Source: Acidobacteriaceae bacterium (GTDB taxonomy: Bacteria > Acidobacteriota > Terriglobia > Terriglobales > Acidobacteriaceae). From it: 15,226 bases of DNA. The position numbers and the translations under genes are program-made. Shown in pieces: positions 8,574 through 15,226 of the stretch; the stretch's first letter is position 1; every line of letters begins with the position of its first letter. Location of the stretch: NCBI GenBank assembly GCA_030042915.1, contig JASHYS010000183.1, positions 1-15,226 on the forward strand, in the 5' to 3' direction. The notes below the pieces were generated by a model. The model was not told the origin of the DNA. It saw only the letters and a program-made list of their open reading frames with translations, and did not search any database.

Positions 8574-8614
8574 GCATGCCCATGCCGCAACTTCCGCACA
8601 GCTGCTGCCAATGA
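8570..8614 (+). CDS. 14-codon mini-ORF joined by ATGA overlaps at both ends
   Basis: Reads [14 protein letters not shown]. Its ATG (8570-8572) overlaps the TGA of the IDDHF gene, and its own TGA (8612-8614) overlaps the ATG of the next glycosyltransferase gene. The downstream gene has no evident Shine-Dalgarno of its own, so ribosomes could reach it by stop-start relay through this ORF. The peptide itself resembles nothing known and may have no function. Chance occurrence is possible because ATGs repeat every six bases here (8570, 8576, 8582). Confidence 0.3.
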   Translation: MSMPMPQLPHSCCQ

Positions 8615-9876
8615 CCGTCTGGCTCATCAATGCCTATGGCCCCATTCCTGGCGAGGGATGGCGCGATTACCGCTACACCATCATTGGCAGAACCCTTGCC
8701 AAAGCCGGGTTCGACGTCGTCTGGTGGACGTCGAATTTCTCTCATCATTTCAAAGCCTTTCGCGCTCACGACTGGGAGGATCGGAATATCGAGCCTGGCT
8801 TCCGCGTCCGGCTGGTTCCATCCCCGGGTTACCGAAACAGCATCAGCTTGCGACGGGTATGGAATGAACTTCATTTCGCGTGGCGCGTCTACCTCCGCGC
8901 CAAACGCGAAGCACGCCCCGACTGGATCATTGCCACCGATCCGCCTCAAGCCGTCGGCAGAATGGCCTATTGGCTGGCTTGTTACTGGAAGTGTCCGTTG
9001 ATTCTCGATGTCATGGATCTCTGGCCTGAACAGTTTGCGCTCGCATTGCCCAAGCGCTTGCGCGGGTTGGCTCCCTTGGCATTTTCTCCCCTCATGGCGC
9101 TGCGCAAGAAAAATCACACACGTGCCGACGGACTCATCACGCTCTGCAGAACCGACTTTGAAAAAATCGCGCGCCAGGTGCCGGCCAGCCGCATAGTTCC
9201 CTCGGCCATCATCTTTAACGGCATCGACGTGCCCGCCTTTCGTTCGGCTGCGGAGGAACCTCTCACCGAGGTTCCCTTACCGGGAAAACCCAAGAATCAG
9301 ATATGGGCTGTTTATGCAGGAACATTGGGCGACAGTTACGATATCTCAACCTTGATGCATGCCGCTGTTCTGCTGCACGATCGCAAGATAAATATCCGCA
9401 TTCTGATCGCGGGCTTGGGCCCCCTGCTGCCCGCCCTTCGCGCCTTCATTCGTGATAGACAGCTCGACAATCTCATCTATCTTGGCCGTCTTCGTCCCGC
9501 CCAGTTGGCCGGCCTCTATCGGCTATGCGACATCGGTATCTGCGCATACGGCCCGGATTCGCTGGTCAGCATGCCCGACAAGCTGTATGACTACTTGGCT
9601 TCAGGGCTCCCCATTGTCAGTTCACTCCCCGGGGAGCTCTTTGCACTCCTGACCGATCGCTGCCTCGGCCTGCCCTACGCGGCAGGAAACCCGGAGTCTC
9701 TGGCAATCGCACTGGAGAAGCTGGCGGTTGATGCCGCGGAGCGAAAAGCCATGGGACAACGATCTTTCGAGGTTGGCAATGCATTCGATCGCAGTATCCA
9801 GTATGGGATTCTTCCCGGTTTTTTAGAGCGAACCCGCCATTGGTACGAGAGCAAACACAGCCTCCAGGAAGCATAG
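8611..9876 (+). CDS. GT4 glycosyltransferase, WbuB-like
   Basis: A 421-residue GT-B enzyme that probably adds one sugar to the lipid-linked unit on the cytoplasmic face of the inner membrane. The N-terminal domain starts with [19 protein letters not shown] and contains [13 protein letters not shown] and [10 protein letters not shown] (about 130-140), typical of the WbuB-like branch. The second domain has [32 protein letters not shown] and [19 protein letters not shown]. The usual EX7E is degenerate: the second position is D327 and the first is V319. That branch often varies here, so activity is still likely. ATG 8611 overlaps a mini-ORF stop and has no clear ribosome site. It is 37 bases after the IDDHF gene and 4 bases before the GNAT-aminotransferase gene. 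Confidence 0.88.
   Translation: MTVWLINAYGPIPGEGWRDYRYTIIGRTLAKAGFDVVWWTSNFSHHFKAFRAHDWEDRNIEPGFRVRLVPSPGYRNSISLRRVWNELHFAWRVYLRAKREARPDWIIATDPPQAVGRMAYWLACYWKCPLILDVMDLWPEQFALALPKRLRGLAPLAFSPLMALRKKNHTRADGLITLCRTDFEKIARQVPASRIVPSAIIFNGIDVPAFRSAAEEPLTEVPLPGKPKNQIWAVYAGTLGDSYDISTLMHAAVLLHDRKINIRILIAGLGPLLPALRAFIRDRQLDNLIYLGRLRPAQLAGLYRLCDIGICAYGPDSLVSMPDKLYDYLASGLPIVSSLPGELFALLTDRCLGLPYAAGNPESLAIALEKLAVDAAERKAMGQRSFEVGNAFDRSIQYGILPGFLERTRHWYESKHSLQEA
9866..9871 (+). promoter_or_regulatory. Shine-Dalgarno site deciding the GTG start of the GNAT-aminotransferase gene
   Basis: AGGAAG 9 bases before GTG 9881, within the last codons of the preceding gene. It supports a GTG start. Confidence 0.55.
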
Positions 9877-9880
9877 CGAA

Positions 9881-11863
9881 GTGAGCATCCAACCTTTGCA
9901 TGATCGAAGAAACGGCGCCGCCCTGCGTGTGGCGGCTGAAGCGGCGTCAGTAGAGCGTTCGGGCCGCTCCCTCGCGGTTCGGTCGATGGAATCAGGCGAC
10001 ATTGACGCTGTTGTAAGCATCCATCTCGCCGCATTTCCGCAATTCTTTTTGACCTCGCTTGGGCCTGAGTTCCTTCGCCTTTTCTTTCTCGGAATTTTAA
10101 GCGACCCATCCGGTGTCGCGCTGGTAGCCGAAGAAGCCAACTCTCTGGCGGGCTATATTTGTGGATCAAGTAATCCACGAGGCATTTACCGCCGCCTGCT
10201 TCGGGCACGGTGGTGGCAATTCGGGTTCGCCGCCCTGCGCACGTCGCTCTTTCGCTGGGACCGTTTGCGTTACCTCGCCGGCGCGGTTCAACAGCGTGTC
10301 TCGAACCATGAAGCCTCCGCTGCTGCTGAGCTCATGTCCGTTGCAGTGGACCCTCCGGCTCAGCAGAAAGGCATCGGGCGCACACTCGTGATTGCCTTTC
10401 TGCAACGGGCCCAGCGGGCTGGAGCGGACGGCGTACTGCTGACAACCGACAAGAATTCGAATGAGGCAGTCAACCATTTCTATAGGAGCTTGGGGTTTAC
10501 TCTGGTCCGATCGTTTGCGACCAATACCGGGCGCGAGATGAATCAGTATCAATCGCCATCAATCCTGGAAGGCGCTGCCGTCGGCTCCTTCGATTCGCTG
10601 ATCGATGCCGCCGCTTTTGCCATCAATCGTGCCGATGAGGAAAAAGAAACTCTGGAACCGCGTCATGCCTCCCGGTTTCTTCCCTTCGCCTTACCCGACA
10701 TCGGAGAAGAAGAGATTGCCGAGGTTGTCGACAGTTTGCGCAGCGGATGGTTGACCACGGGTCCTAAGACAAAACGGTTTGAGGAAGAGTTCGCAGCTTA
10801 TCTGGCGCCTGGCATCGAGGCCGTCGCCGTGAATTCCGGCACCTCGGGTCTGCATCTCGCCTTGGAGGCCGCCGGCGTGGGGCCCGGCGATCAGGTGATC
10901 ACCACCCCCTACACCTTCACTGCAACCGCCGAGGTTGTGCGCTATCTCGGAGCCGATCCGGTTTTCGCCGATATTGATGAAGACACACTCAATATCGATC
11001 CCGATGCAATAGAGGCAGCCATTACCGCGCGGACGCGCGCCATCATACCCGTGCACTTTGCAGGATTGGCCTGCAACATGGATGCCATCCTGCCCATCGC
11101 ACATCGCAGAGGACTCAAAACCGTTGAGGATGCGGCCCATTCTCTTCCTGCCACTGCCTCGGGAAGACTCGTAGGCACTCTTGATAGCACTGCCACTGTA
11201 TTCAGCTTCTACGTAACTAAGCCGCTCGCTACTGGAGAGGGCGGCATGATTGCCACGCGTGATCCACAAATCGCCGCGAGGTGCCGCGTAATGCGGCTCC
11301 ATGGAATCGATCGCGATGCCTTCGACAGGTACACGTCTTCGACCCCGTCCTGGTTTTATCGCGTCGTTGCCCCGGGCTTCAAATACAACATGACCGACAT
11401 TGCCGCATCCATCGGCATTCACCAGCTGAAGAAAGTGAATCGGTTCCAGCGTAGGCGCGAAGAGTTGGCGTTCCGCTACGACTCGGCGTTCCAACACCTT
11501 TGCCTCCGCCGGCCCGCCATGCCGCCGGCGGGAGAAATGCACTCCCGGCACCTCTACGTGATCCGCCTCGATGACGATGCGCCCCTCTCCCGGGATGCAT
11601 TTATCGAGGAAATGGCAAGGGCCGGAATTGGCACGAGCGTACACTTTATTCCGCTCCATTTACACCCTTATTGGCGCGATACCTACGGCCTGCAGCCGGA
11701 ACAGTTTCCCAACGCCACACGCGTATACCGCCAGGCCGTCAGCCTTCCCATCTACTCCCGAATGACCGAAGCAGATCAGGATTGCGTGATTCGCGCCGTA
11801 TGCAAGCTCCTTTCCCGACGGTCGCGTGAGGTCGTTCCTTTTCCTGGAGTGCTGCAGGGCTAA
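9881..11863 (+). CDS. Fusion: GNAT N-acetyltransferase + DegT/DnrJ/EryC1/StrS sugar aminotransferase
   Basis: A 660-residue two-domain enzyme. Residues about 32-222 are a GNAT acetyltransferase: motif A at 151-170 ([17 protein letters not shown], with the acetyl-CoA loop QQKGIG) and the closing strand [13 protein letters not shown] (195-206). After a linker, residues about 263-650 are a PLP-dependent sugar aminotransferase: [11 protein letters not shown] (318-328), VEDAAHS with PLP-contacting D417, and [14 protein letters not shown] with the Schiff-base lysine K447. Known family members transfer an amino group from glutamate to a 4-keto (or 3-keto) nucleotide sugar, and GNAT partners such as WecD or PseH then acetylate that amine. 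The fusion therefore suggests two successive steps in one protein. The dehydratase and PglC-like genes just downstream could supply the substrate and use the product. Each domain is of full length and the active residues are intact. Which sugar is made is inferred only. Confidence 0.92.
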   Translation: MSIQPLHDRRNGAALRVAAEAASVERSGRSLAVRSMESGDIDAVVSIHLAAFPQFFLTSLGPEFLRLFFLGILSDPSGVALVAEEANSLAGYICGSSNPRGIYRRLLRARWWQFGFAALRTSLFRWDRLRYLAGAVQQRVSNHEASAAAELMSVAVDPPAQQKGIGRTLVIAFLQRAQRAGADGVLLTTDKNSNEAVNHFYRSLGFTLVRSFATNTGREMNQYQSPSILEGAAVGSFDSLIDAAAFAINRADEEKETLEPRHASRFLPFALPDIGEEEIAEVVDSLRSGWLTTGPKTKRFEEEFAAYLAPGIEAVAVNSGTSGLHLALEAAGVGPGDQVITTPYTFTATAEVVRYLGADPVFADIDEDTLNIDPDAIEAAITARTRAIIPVHFAGLACNMDAILPIAHRRGLKTVEDAAHSLPATASGRLVGTLDSTATVFSFYVTKPLATGEGGMIATRDPQIAARCRVMRLHGIDRDAFDRYTSSTPSWFYRVVAPGFKYNMTDIAASIGIHQLKKVNRFQRRREELAFRYDSAFQHLCLRRPAMPPAGEMHSRHLYVIRLDDDAPLSRDAFIEEMARAGIGTSVHFIPLHLHPYWRDTYGLQPEQFPNATRVYRQAVSLPIYSRMTEADQDCVIRAVCKLLSRRSREVVPFPGVLQG

Positions 11864-11873
11864 GCCGGCGAAG

Positions 11874-12482
11874 ATGTGGATCAAACGTTGCCTCGATATT
11901 GGATTGAGCGCTATATTCCTGTTCATTTTTGCGCCCATCCTCTTGATCGCAGCCCTGGCTGTTTGGGCCGAATCCGGAAGGCCGATTCTCTTCCGGCAAG
12001 AGCGCGTCGGTCAGCGTTTCAAACATTTTCAGATTCTCAAGTTTCGCACCATGCGGGTGCTTTCTCCGGGTCCATCGCTCACAATCCGAGGCGATGCTCG
12101 CATTACAAGGGTTGGAAGAATCTTGCGCCTGGCTAAACTCGATGAATTTCCGCAATTCTGGAATGTTTTGCGAGGAGAAATGAGTGTGGTTGGGCCGCGC
12201 CCCGAGATCCCCGAGTTCGTCGAGCTCTACAAGGAACGCTATAAGAAGATCCTCGAAGTGCGCCCGGGCATCACCGATCTCGCATCCATCCGCTTTCGCC
12301 ATGAAGACCAAATTCTTGCTCAAAGCGCCGACGTCCTGGCGGAGTATAAGCAGCGGATACTTCCCCTGAAGCTCGATTTGGCAGAGGACTATCTTCGACA
12401 ACAAAGCCCTCTTTTCGATTTACGCATCATCGCGCAAACTGCGTTCGTAACCATCCTGGGAATTGCGCCGAGGAGTCATTGA
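11874..12482 (+). CDS. PglC-like monotopic phosphoglycosyl transferase (bacterial sugar transferase)
   Basis: Transfers a sugar-1-phosphate from a UDP-sugar to undecaprenyl phosphate and so starts each repeat unit. The 202-residue form beginning MWIKRCLDIGLSAIFLF has one N-terminal hydrophobic (re-entrant) helix at about 10-32, the basic motif FRQERVGQRF, FQILKFRTM, the catalytic Asp-Glu pair D90-E91 in KLDEFPQFWNVL, and GEMSVVGPRPE. The size is that of the small PglC class, not of the larger WcaJ/WbaP type with extra helices. The frame stays open upstream to GTG 11826, but that would overlap the preceding gene and add 16 unusual residues, so ATG 11874, 10 bases after the previous stop, is preferred. 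Neither start has a strong ribosome site. The neighbouring genes suggest a diacetamido-type sugar as substrate. Confidence 0.92.
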   Translation: MWIKRCLDIGLSAIFLFIFAPILLIAALAVWAESGRPILFRQERVGQRFKHFQILKFRTMRVLSPGPSLTIRGDARITRVGRILRLAKLDEFPQFWNVLRGEMSVVGPRPEIPEFVELYKERYKKILEVRPGITDLASIRFRHEDQILAQSADVLAEYKQRILPLKLDLAEDYLRQQSPLFDLRIIAQTAFVTILGIAPRSH

Positions 12483-12590
12483 GGCTGAAGGCGCGAGCAT
12501 CGCTCACGCTCCACCCCTTCTTCGTCCTGACAACAAACGCAAGCGGCTGCGCGAGAATGCCCGCGCCAGCCCGATGGATTCGAATCACCT

Positions 12591-12595
12591 GAGGT
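12591..12595 (+). promoter_or_regulatory. Shine-Dalgarno site supporting the ATG 12604 start
   Basis: GAGGT lies 8 bases before ATG 12604. The other starts (TTG 12463, ATG 12574) lack as good a site. Confidence 0.5.
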
Positions 12596-12603
12596 TGCAA
12601 GTC

Positions 12604-14517
12604 ATGTTGAATCGCCGGAATGCTTTTATTCGCAGCGAGGCGTTGCGCCGTGTCCTTATCTGGGCCTCGCATGTGGGAATCTTCGCTGTGGCCGCTGCCG
12701 CGGCATTCCTTCTGCGCTTCGGCTTCATTTTGCCGCCGCTGTACCTGCATGTATTCCCATATGCTCTTGCCGTTTGGATTACGGTCAAGATTCTCGTGTT
12801 TCGCGCGGCCAACCTCGATCGGGGATTATGGCGATACGTGGCTGTATCCGACCTCTTGCGAATCTCGGCGGCCACTTTTATCGCATCCTTGATCAGTTAC
12901 TTCCTGATTCGTCTGTTCCTGTCCGCCGGATTGTCCCGGCCCATCTTCTTTTTGGATTTCATTTTTTCCTTCCTGGGAGCCTGCGGTCTTCGACTTTTGG
13001 CTCGAGTCACATGGGATTTTCGCTCGCTCACCCGCAGCCAGAGCGAATTGGGAAAGCGCATCTTCATCTACGGCGCGGGCGACGCCGGCATTACCCTCCT
13101 GCGCGAGATTCGTAACAATCCAAAGCTTACCTATCGCGTCTGCGGCTTCATCGACGACGATCCCGCCAAACACGGGCTTCGCATCGGTGCGGTGCAAGTG
13201 CTGGGAAGCGGCTCCGAGATCAAAGCGCTTTCCGCCGCCTACAGAATAGAGATGATCTTGATCGCCATTCCATCGGCCACTGGACCCGAAATGGCCTCCA
13301 TGCTTTCTTTGTGCCATGAGGCCCGAGTTCAATGCCGGACCATTCCGGGGTTAGGGGACTTGATTCAGGGAGATGGCTTGGCAGCCCAGATTCGCGAAGT
13401 TGCCGTTGAAGACCTCCTCAACCGCACCCCCGTGCGTCTCGAAGAGAGCAGAATCCGATACACATTGATGGACAGAATCGTTCTCGTCACCGGTGCGGCA
13501 GGTTCCATCGGGTCCGAGCTCTGCCGCCAGATCGCCCGCTTTCACGCCGCCGGCATCGTCGGATTTGACATCGCCGAATCTCCCCTGTTCGAGATCGATC
13601 GCGAGATGCGACAGTCGTTCCCTCACGTGCCCTTCCACGCCGAGATTGGGAGCGTTCAAAACCGCGCTCGCTTGAACGACGTTCTCCGTTATTACCGCCC
13701 CTCCTTGATCTTTCACGCCGCCGCTTACAAGCACGTTCCCCTCATGGAAGCTCACGCGTTTGAGGCCATCGAAAACAACGTTTTCGGAACCTATAACCTC
13801 GCCGTGGCCGCCGCCGAGAACGGAGTGGAGGATTTGGTCATGATTTCATCTGACAAGGCGGTGCGTCCCACCAATGTCATGGGAGCAAGCAAGCGCATTG
13901 CCGAACTCATCCTCCTGGCTCTCCAGAACGGCAGCACCCAATACATCGCGGTCCGCTTTGGCAATGTGCTCGGCTCCAACGGCAGCGTCATTCCCACCTT
14001 CAAAAAACAGATTGCCGCCGGCGGCCCGGTCACAGTAACCCATCCCGAGATGCGCCGCTTTTTTATGACCAATTCCGAGGCCTGTCAACTTGTGTTGCAG
14101 GCTTCGGCCATAGCAAAAGGCGGCCAGATTTGCGTCTTGGACATGGGTCAGGCAGTCAGGATTGTCGATCTTGCAAAAAACCTGATTCTTCTCTCCGGTC
14201 TCAAGCCCGGCGAAGATATTAAGATCGAATTCACCGGCACGCGCCCGGGCGAGAAGCTCTACGAGGAATTGAGCAACCTTCTTGAAGATACGATTCCCTC
14301 CGGGCATGAAAAGGTCCGCATTTTCATCGGTAATGGTGTGCCCGAGGAAGACATAGCCACCTGGCTCGAATCGCTTCGCGAGGCCTGCGAAGCCCGCGAC
14401 ATCGGCCGCCTGGTCGTTGCGCTCAAAGAACTCATCCCTGATTACAGCCCGAGCGTCCATATGCTGAGGCGCATCACCGGACTCCAGGAATCCGGCGTCG
14501 TATTCGCTTCCAACTGA
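12604..14517 (+). CDS. Membrane-bound nucleotide-sugar 4,6-dehydratase (FlaA1/WbpM/PglF/CapD family)
   Basis: Converts a UDP-N-acetylhexosamine to its 4-keto-6-deoxy form. The 637-residue form has four N-terminal membrane helices (up to about residue 145), a first Rossmann-like domain starting KRIFIYGAGDAG, and a second NAD(P)-binding short-chain dehydrogenase domain with GAAGSIG (297-303), HAAAYKHVPLME, SSDK (415-418) and MGASK (M426, K430). Met in place of the usual Tyr of YXXXK is the mark of the WbpM/PglF dehydratases. RPGEKLYEEL near the C-terminus is also typical. The frame is open up to TTG 12463, inside the PglC-like gene. ATG 12604 was chosen because it has a GAGG site and gives the usual family length; ATG 12574 is the next best. 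It ends the operon, with the tRNA gene converging on it. Confidence 0.93.
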   Translation: MLNRRNAFIRSEALRRVLIWASHVGIFAVAAAAAFLLRFGFILPPLYLHVFPYALAVWITVKILVFRAANLDRGLWRYVAVSDLLRISAATFIASLISYFLIRLFLSAGLSRPIFFLDFIFSFLGACGLRLLARVTWDFRSLTRSQSELGKRIFIYGAGDAGITLLREIRNNPKLTYRVCGFIDDDPAKHGLRIGAVQVLGSGSEIKALSAAYRIEMILIAIPSATGPEMASMLSLCHEARVQCRTIPGLGDLIQGDGLAAQIREVAVEDLLNRTPVRLEESRIRYTLMDRIVLVTGAAGSIGSELCRQIARFHAAGIVGFDIAESPLFEIDREMRQSFPHVPFHAEIGSVQNRARLNDVLRYYRPSLIFHAAAYKHVPLMEAHAFEAIENNVFGTYNLAVAAAENGVEDLVMISSDKAVRPTNVMGASKRIAELILLALQNGSTQYIAVRFGNVLGSNGSVIPTFKKQIAAGGPVTVTHPEMRRFFMTNSEACQLVLQASAIAKGGQICVLDMGQAVRIVDLAKNLILLSGLKPGEDIKIEFTGTRPGEKLYEELSNLLEDTIPSGHEKVRIFIGNGVPEEDIATWLESLREACEARDIGRLVVALKELIPDYSPSVHMLRRITGLQESGVVFASN

Positions 14518-14602
14518 AAGCCCCTCCACTCCCTTTCCGAAGACTTTCGTTAAGAATCGACTCCAGTGTGTCGAAGGGTGGCATTCTGCGTCATGAAAAA
14601 AT

Positions 14603-14616
14603 CGCAACACGTTGCG
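14603..14616. repeat. Perfect short inverted repeat CGCAAC-AC-GTTGCG
   Basis: Two 6-base arms with a 2-base centre. The loop is too short for a hairpin terminator, so an operator-like protein site is more natural if it has a role at all. No regulator gene is nearby. Confidence 0.35.
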
Positions 14617-14755
14617 CCTGTATACACAGTCCAGCTTAGACAAGATGCGCGCGGCTCAGGGCACTTGCCTCGACGCAGCGGGGCCTGTTCTGAAGGCGAT
14701 TGCTTAGCTGTGGGTTGGATTGTGGGCTGAGACTACTGTCGCTATAGAACGCCAC

Positions 14756-14778
14756 TGAATCTAAGATTTTTAGAATCA
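14756..14778 (-). terminator. AT-rich imperfect inverted repeat just after tRNA-Asp
   Basis: On the minus strand, arms TGATTCTAA and TTAGATTCA (one mismatch in nine) flank a 5-base centre, starting 2 bases after the encoded CCA. It could act as a weak terminator or a 3'-processing signal for the tRNA transcript. There is no GC-rich stem and no following U-run, so the call is tentative. Confidence 0.3.
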
Positions 14779-14779
14779 A

Positions 14780-14857
14780 TGGCGGGGACGACGGGGCTCG
14801 AACCCGCGACCTCTGCCGTGACAGGGCAGCGCTCTAACCAAACTGAGCTACGTCCCC
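14780..14857 (-). tRNA. tRNA-Asp (anticodon GTC), CCA encoded
   Basis: The minus strand folds into a complete cloverleaf of 78 bases including CCA: acceptor arms GGGGACG/CGTCCCC, D stem GCTC/GAGC with a 10-base loop containing GG, anticodon stem CTGCC/GGCAG with loop CTGTCAC (anticodon GTC at 14820-14822), a 5-base variable loop, and T arm GCGGG-TTCGAGC-CCCGT. Discriminator base G, then CCA. G at the discriminator and the GTC anticodon fit aspartate. It is transcribed against the polysaccharide operon. Confidence 0.97.
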
Positions 14858-15226
14858 AGAAGCGTGCGCCGCCAGCTCTCTAGCTACGGCGCGCTCCTGC
14901 AACAGACTTGAGTTTATCAGAAAGACGGCATGCGGGCGCGAGCAGCGCCGACCTGCGAAGAGTCGGAATCTGGGCGGCCGGTGGAGACGCGGGCATGCCG
15001 TATTTCAAGGCTTCGCTCCGGCCCAATACCGCCGCCACTCCTGCGCTATCGGTTGCGGGCCTCCCCAGTCCGGTGTCCAATCAAATTTGATTCGGCCAGA
15101 TTTGAGCGCCTGGCGCAGAGCCTTGGCTCGCCGTGGCGTCAGTTCCGCGAGACGCAGAGCCACCCGCCGCAGATTCATCAGGCGATTGATCGTGATTTGC
15201 GCTACTCACGCTGAGAGCGCTGTGCG
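14858..15226. other. Tail region upstream of tRNA-Asp, little clear coding
   Basis: Plus-strand open frames here have arginine/serine-rich, unstructured translations and look like shadows. On the minus strand only the 57-codon frame at 15005-15178 looks protein-like. The tRNA promoter should lie in about 14860-14930, but no convincing -35/-10 pair stands out. An 8-base inverted repeat (CGGCATGC at 14926-14933, GCATGCCG at 14993-15000) encloses a smaller CCGAC/GTCGG stem. Confidence 0.4.
15005..15178 (-). CDS. Possible small hypothetical protein (57 codons)
   Basis: The minus-strand frame starts MNLRRVALRLAEL and continues with basic and Trp-containing segments (ALKSGRIKFDWTPDWGG, EWRRYWAGAKP) to a TGA at 15005-15007. 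The mix of residues looks like a folded small basic protein more than a random frame, and codons favour G/C at the third position. An in-frame TGA lies 27 bases before the ATG, so it is not the end of a larger gene in this frame unless that is a frameshift. No strong ribosome site and no family recognised; it could be spurious. Confidence 0.35.
   Translation of the reverse strand: MNLRRVALRLAELTPRRAKALRQALKSGRIKFDWTPDWGGPQPIAQEWRRYWAGAKP

Larger units (their letters stand above)
14518..14779. other. Convergent intergenic region between the dehydratase gene and tRNA-Asp
   Basis: No gene is seen. An imperfect inverted repeat (about 14526-14540 with 14571-14581, arms related to CCAC-CCCTT-CGA and bulged) could terminate the operon, but no T-run follows it. 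A perfect short palindrome (14603-14616) and an AT-rich inverted repeat (14756-14778) are listed separately. Both transcription units end here. Confidence 0.4.

Noticed and set aside
10691..11659. A 322-codon minus-strand frame opposite the aminotransferase domain
   Set aside because: It mirrors a conserved aminotransferase frame and shows Gly/Arg/His-rich composition without motifs.
13846..14643. A 265-codon minus-strand frame opposite the dehydratase and extending into the intergenic region
   Set aside because: It is mostly antisense to the catalytic domain of the dehydratase and has no family resemblance or ribosome site.
14714..14748. A promoter-like TTGTGG and TATAGA pair, 17 bases apart, on the plus strand
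   Set aside because: The -35 match is poor and it would read into the antisense strand of the tRNA with no gene behind it.
14930..15214. A 94-codon plus-strand frame in the tail region
   Set aside because: Its composition is Arg/Ser/Pro-rich and it overlaps the more protein-like minus-strand small ORF; no ribosome site or motif.
1..15226. CRISPR arrays, insertion sequences or integrases
   Set aside because: No regularly spaced repeats, terminal inverted repeats with transposase motifs or integrase motifs were seen.

Overview
The window carries one long plus-strand operon for making and exporting a surface polysaccharide by the Wzx/Wzy route (positions 1 to about 14517), followed by a converging minus-strand tRNA-Asp gene and a short, poorly coding tail. 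The DNA is moderately GC-rich. Gene spacing is tight, many Shine-Dalgarno sites are weak, and the export protein is a large multi-SLBB type. These traits are compatible with an Acidobacteriota-like or related Gram-negative soil bacterium, but that placement is an inference from protein style and not proven here. The outer-membrane export protein does indicate a two-membrane cell.

Layout. (1) Export and length control: a 5'-truncated Wza-like SLBB protein (3-2318) and a Wzz/GNVR co-polymerase without kinase domain (2374-3603). (2) Unit assembly, flipping and polymerisation: a Wzx-type flippase fused in frame to a GT4 glycosyltransferase (3627-6338), a Wzy/O-antigen-ligase family polymerase (6335-7729), an unassigned glycosyltransferase-like protein with an IDDHF motif (7743-8573), and a WbuB-like GT4 glycosyltransferase (8611-9876). 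(3) Initiating sugar: a GNAT acetyltransferase fused to a DegT/DnrJ/EryC1/StrS aminotransferase (9881-11863), a small PglC-like phosphoglycosyl transferase (11874-12482), and a membrane-bound FlaA1/WbpM/PglF-type nucleotide-sugar 4,6-dehydratase with a Met-for-Tyr active site (12604-14517).

How they may work together (inference). The dehydratase, aminotransferase and acetyltransferase would convert UDP-GlcNAc (or a related sugar) to a 4-acetamido-6-deoxy sugar of the bacillosamine type. The PglC-like enzyme would load it onto undecaprenyl phosphate. The GT4 enzymes and the orphan transferase would extend it, the Wzx domain would flip it, Wzy would polymerise it, Wzz would set chain length, and the SLBB protein would pass it through the outer membrane. 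No tyrosine autokinase or phosphatase is seen in the window.

The most interesting points are the two domain fusions (Wzx-GT4 and GNAT-aminotransferase), the use of a GNAT domain where the known bacillosamine pathway uses a left-handed beta-helix acetyltransferase, a 14-codon mini-ORF that links two genes by ATGA overlaps at both ends, and an unassigned glycosyltransferase-like gene. No CRISPR array, transposase, integrase or rRNA was found.
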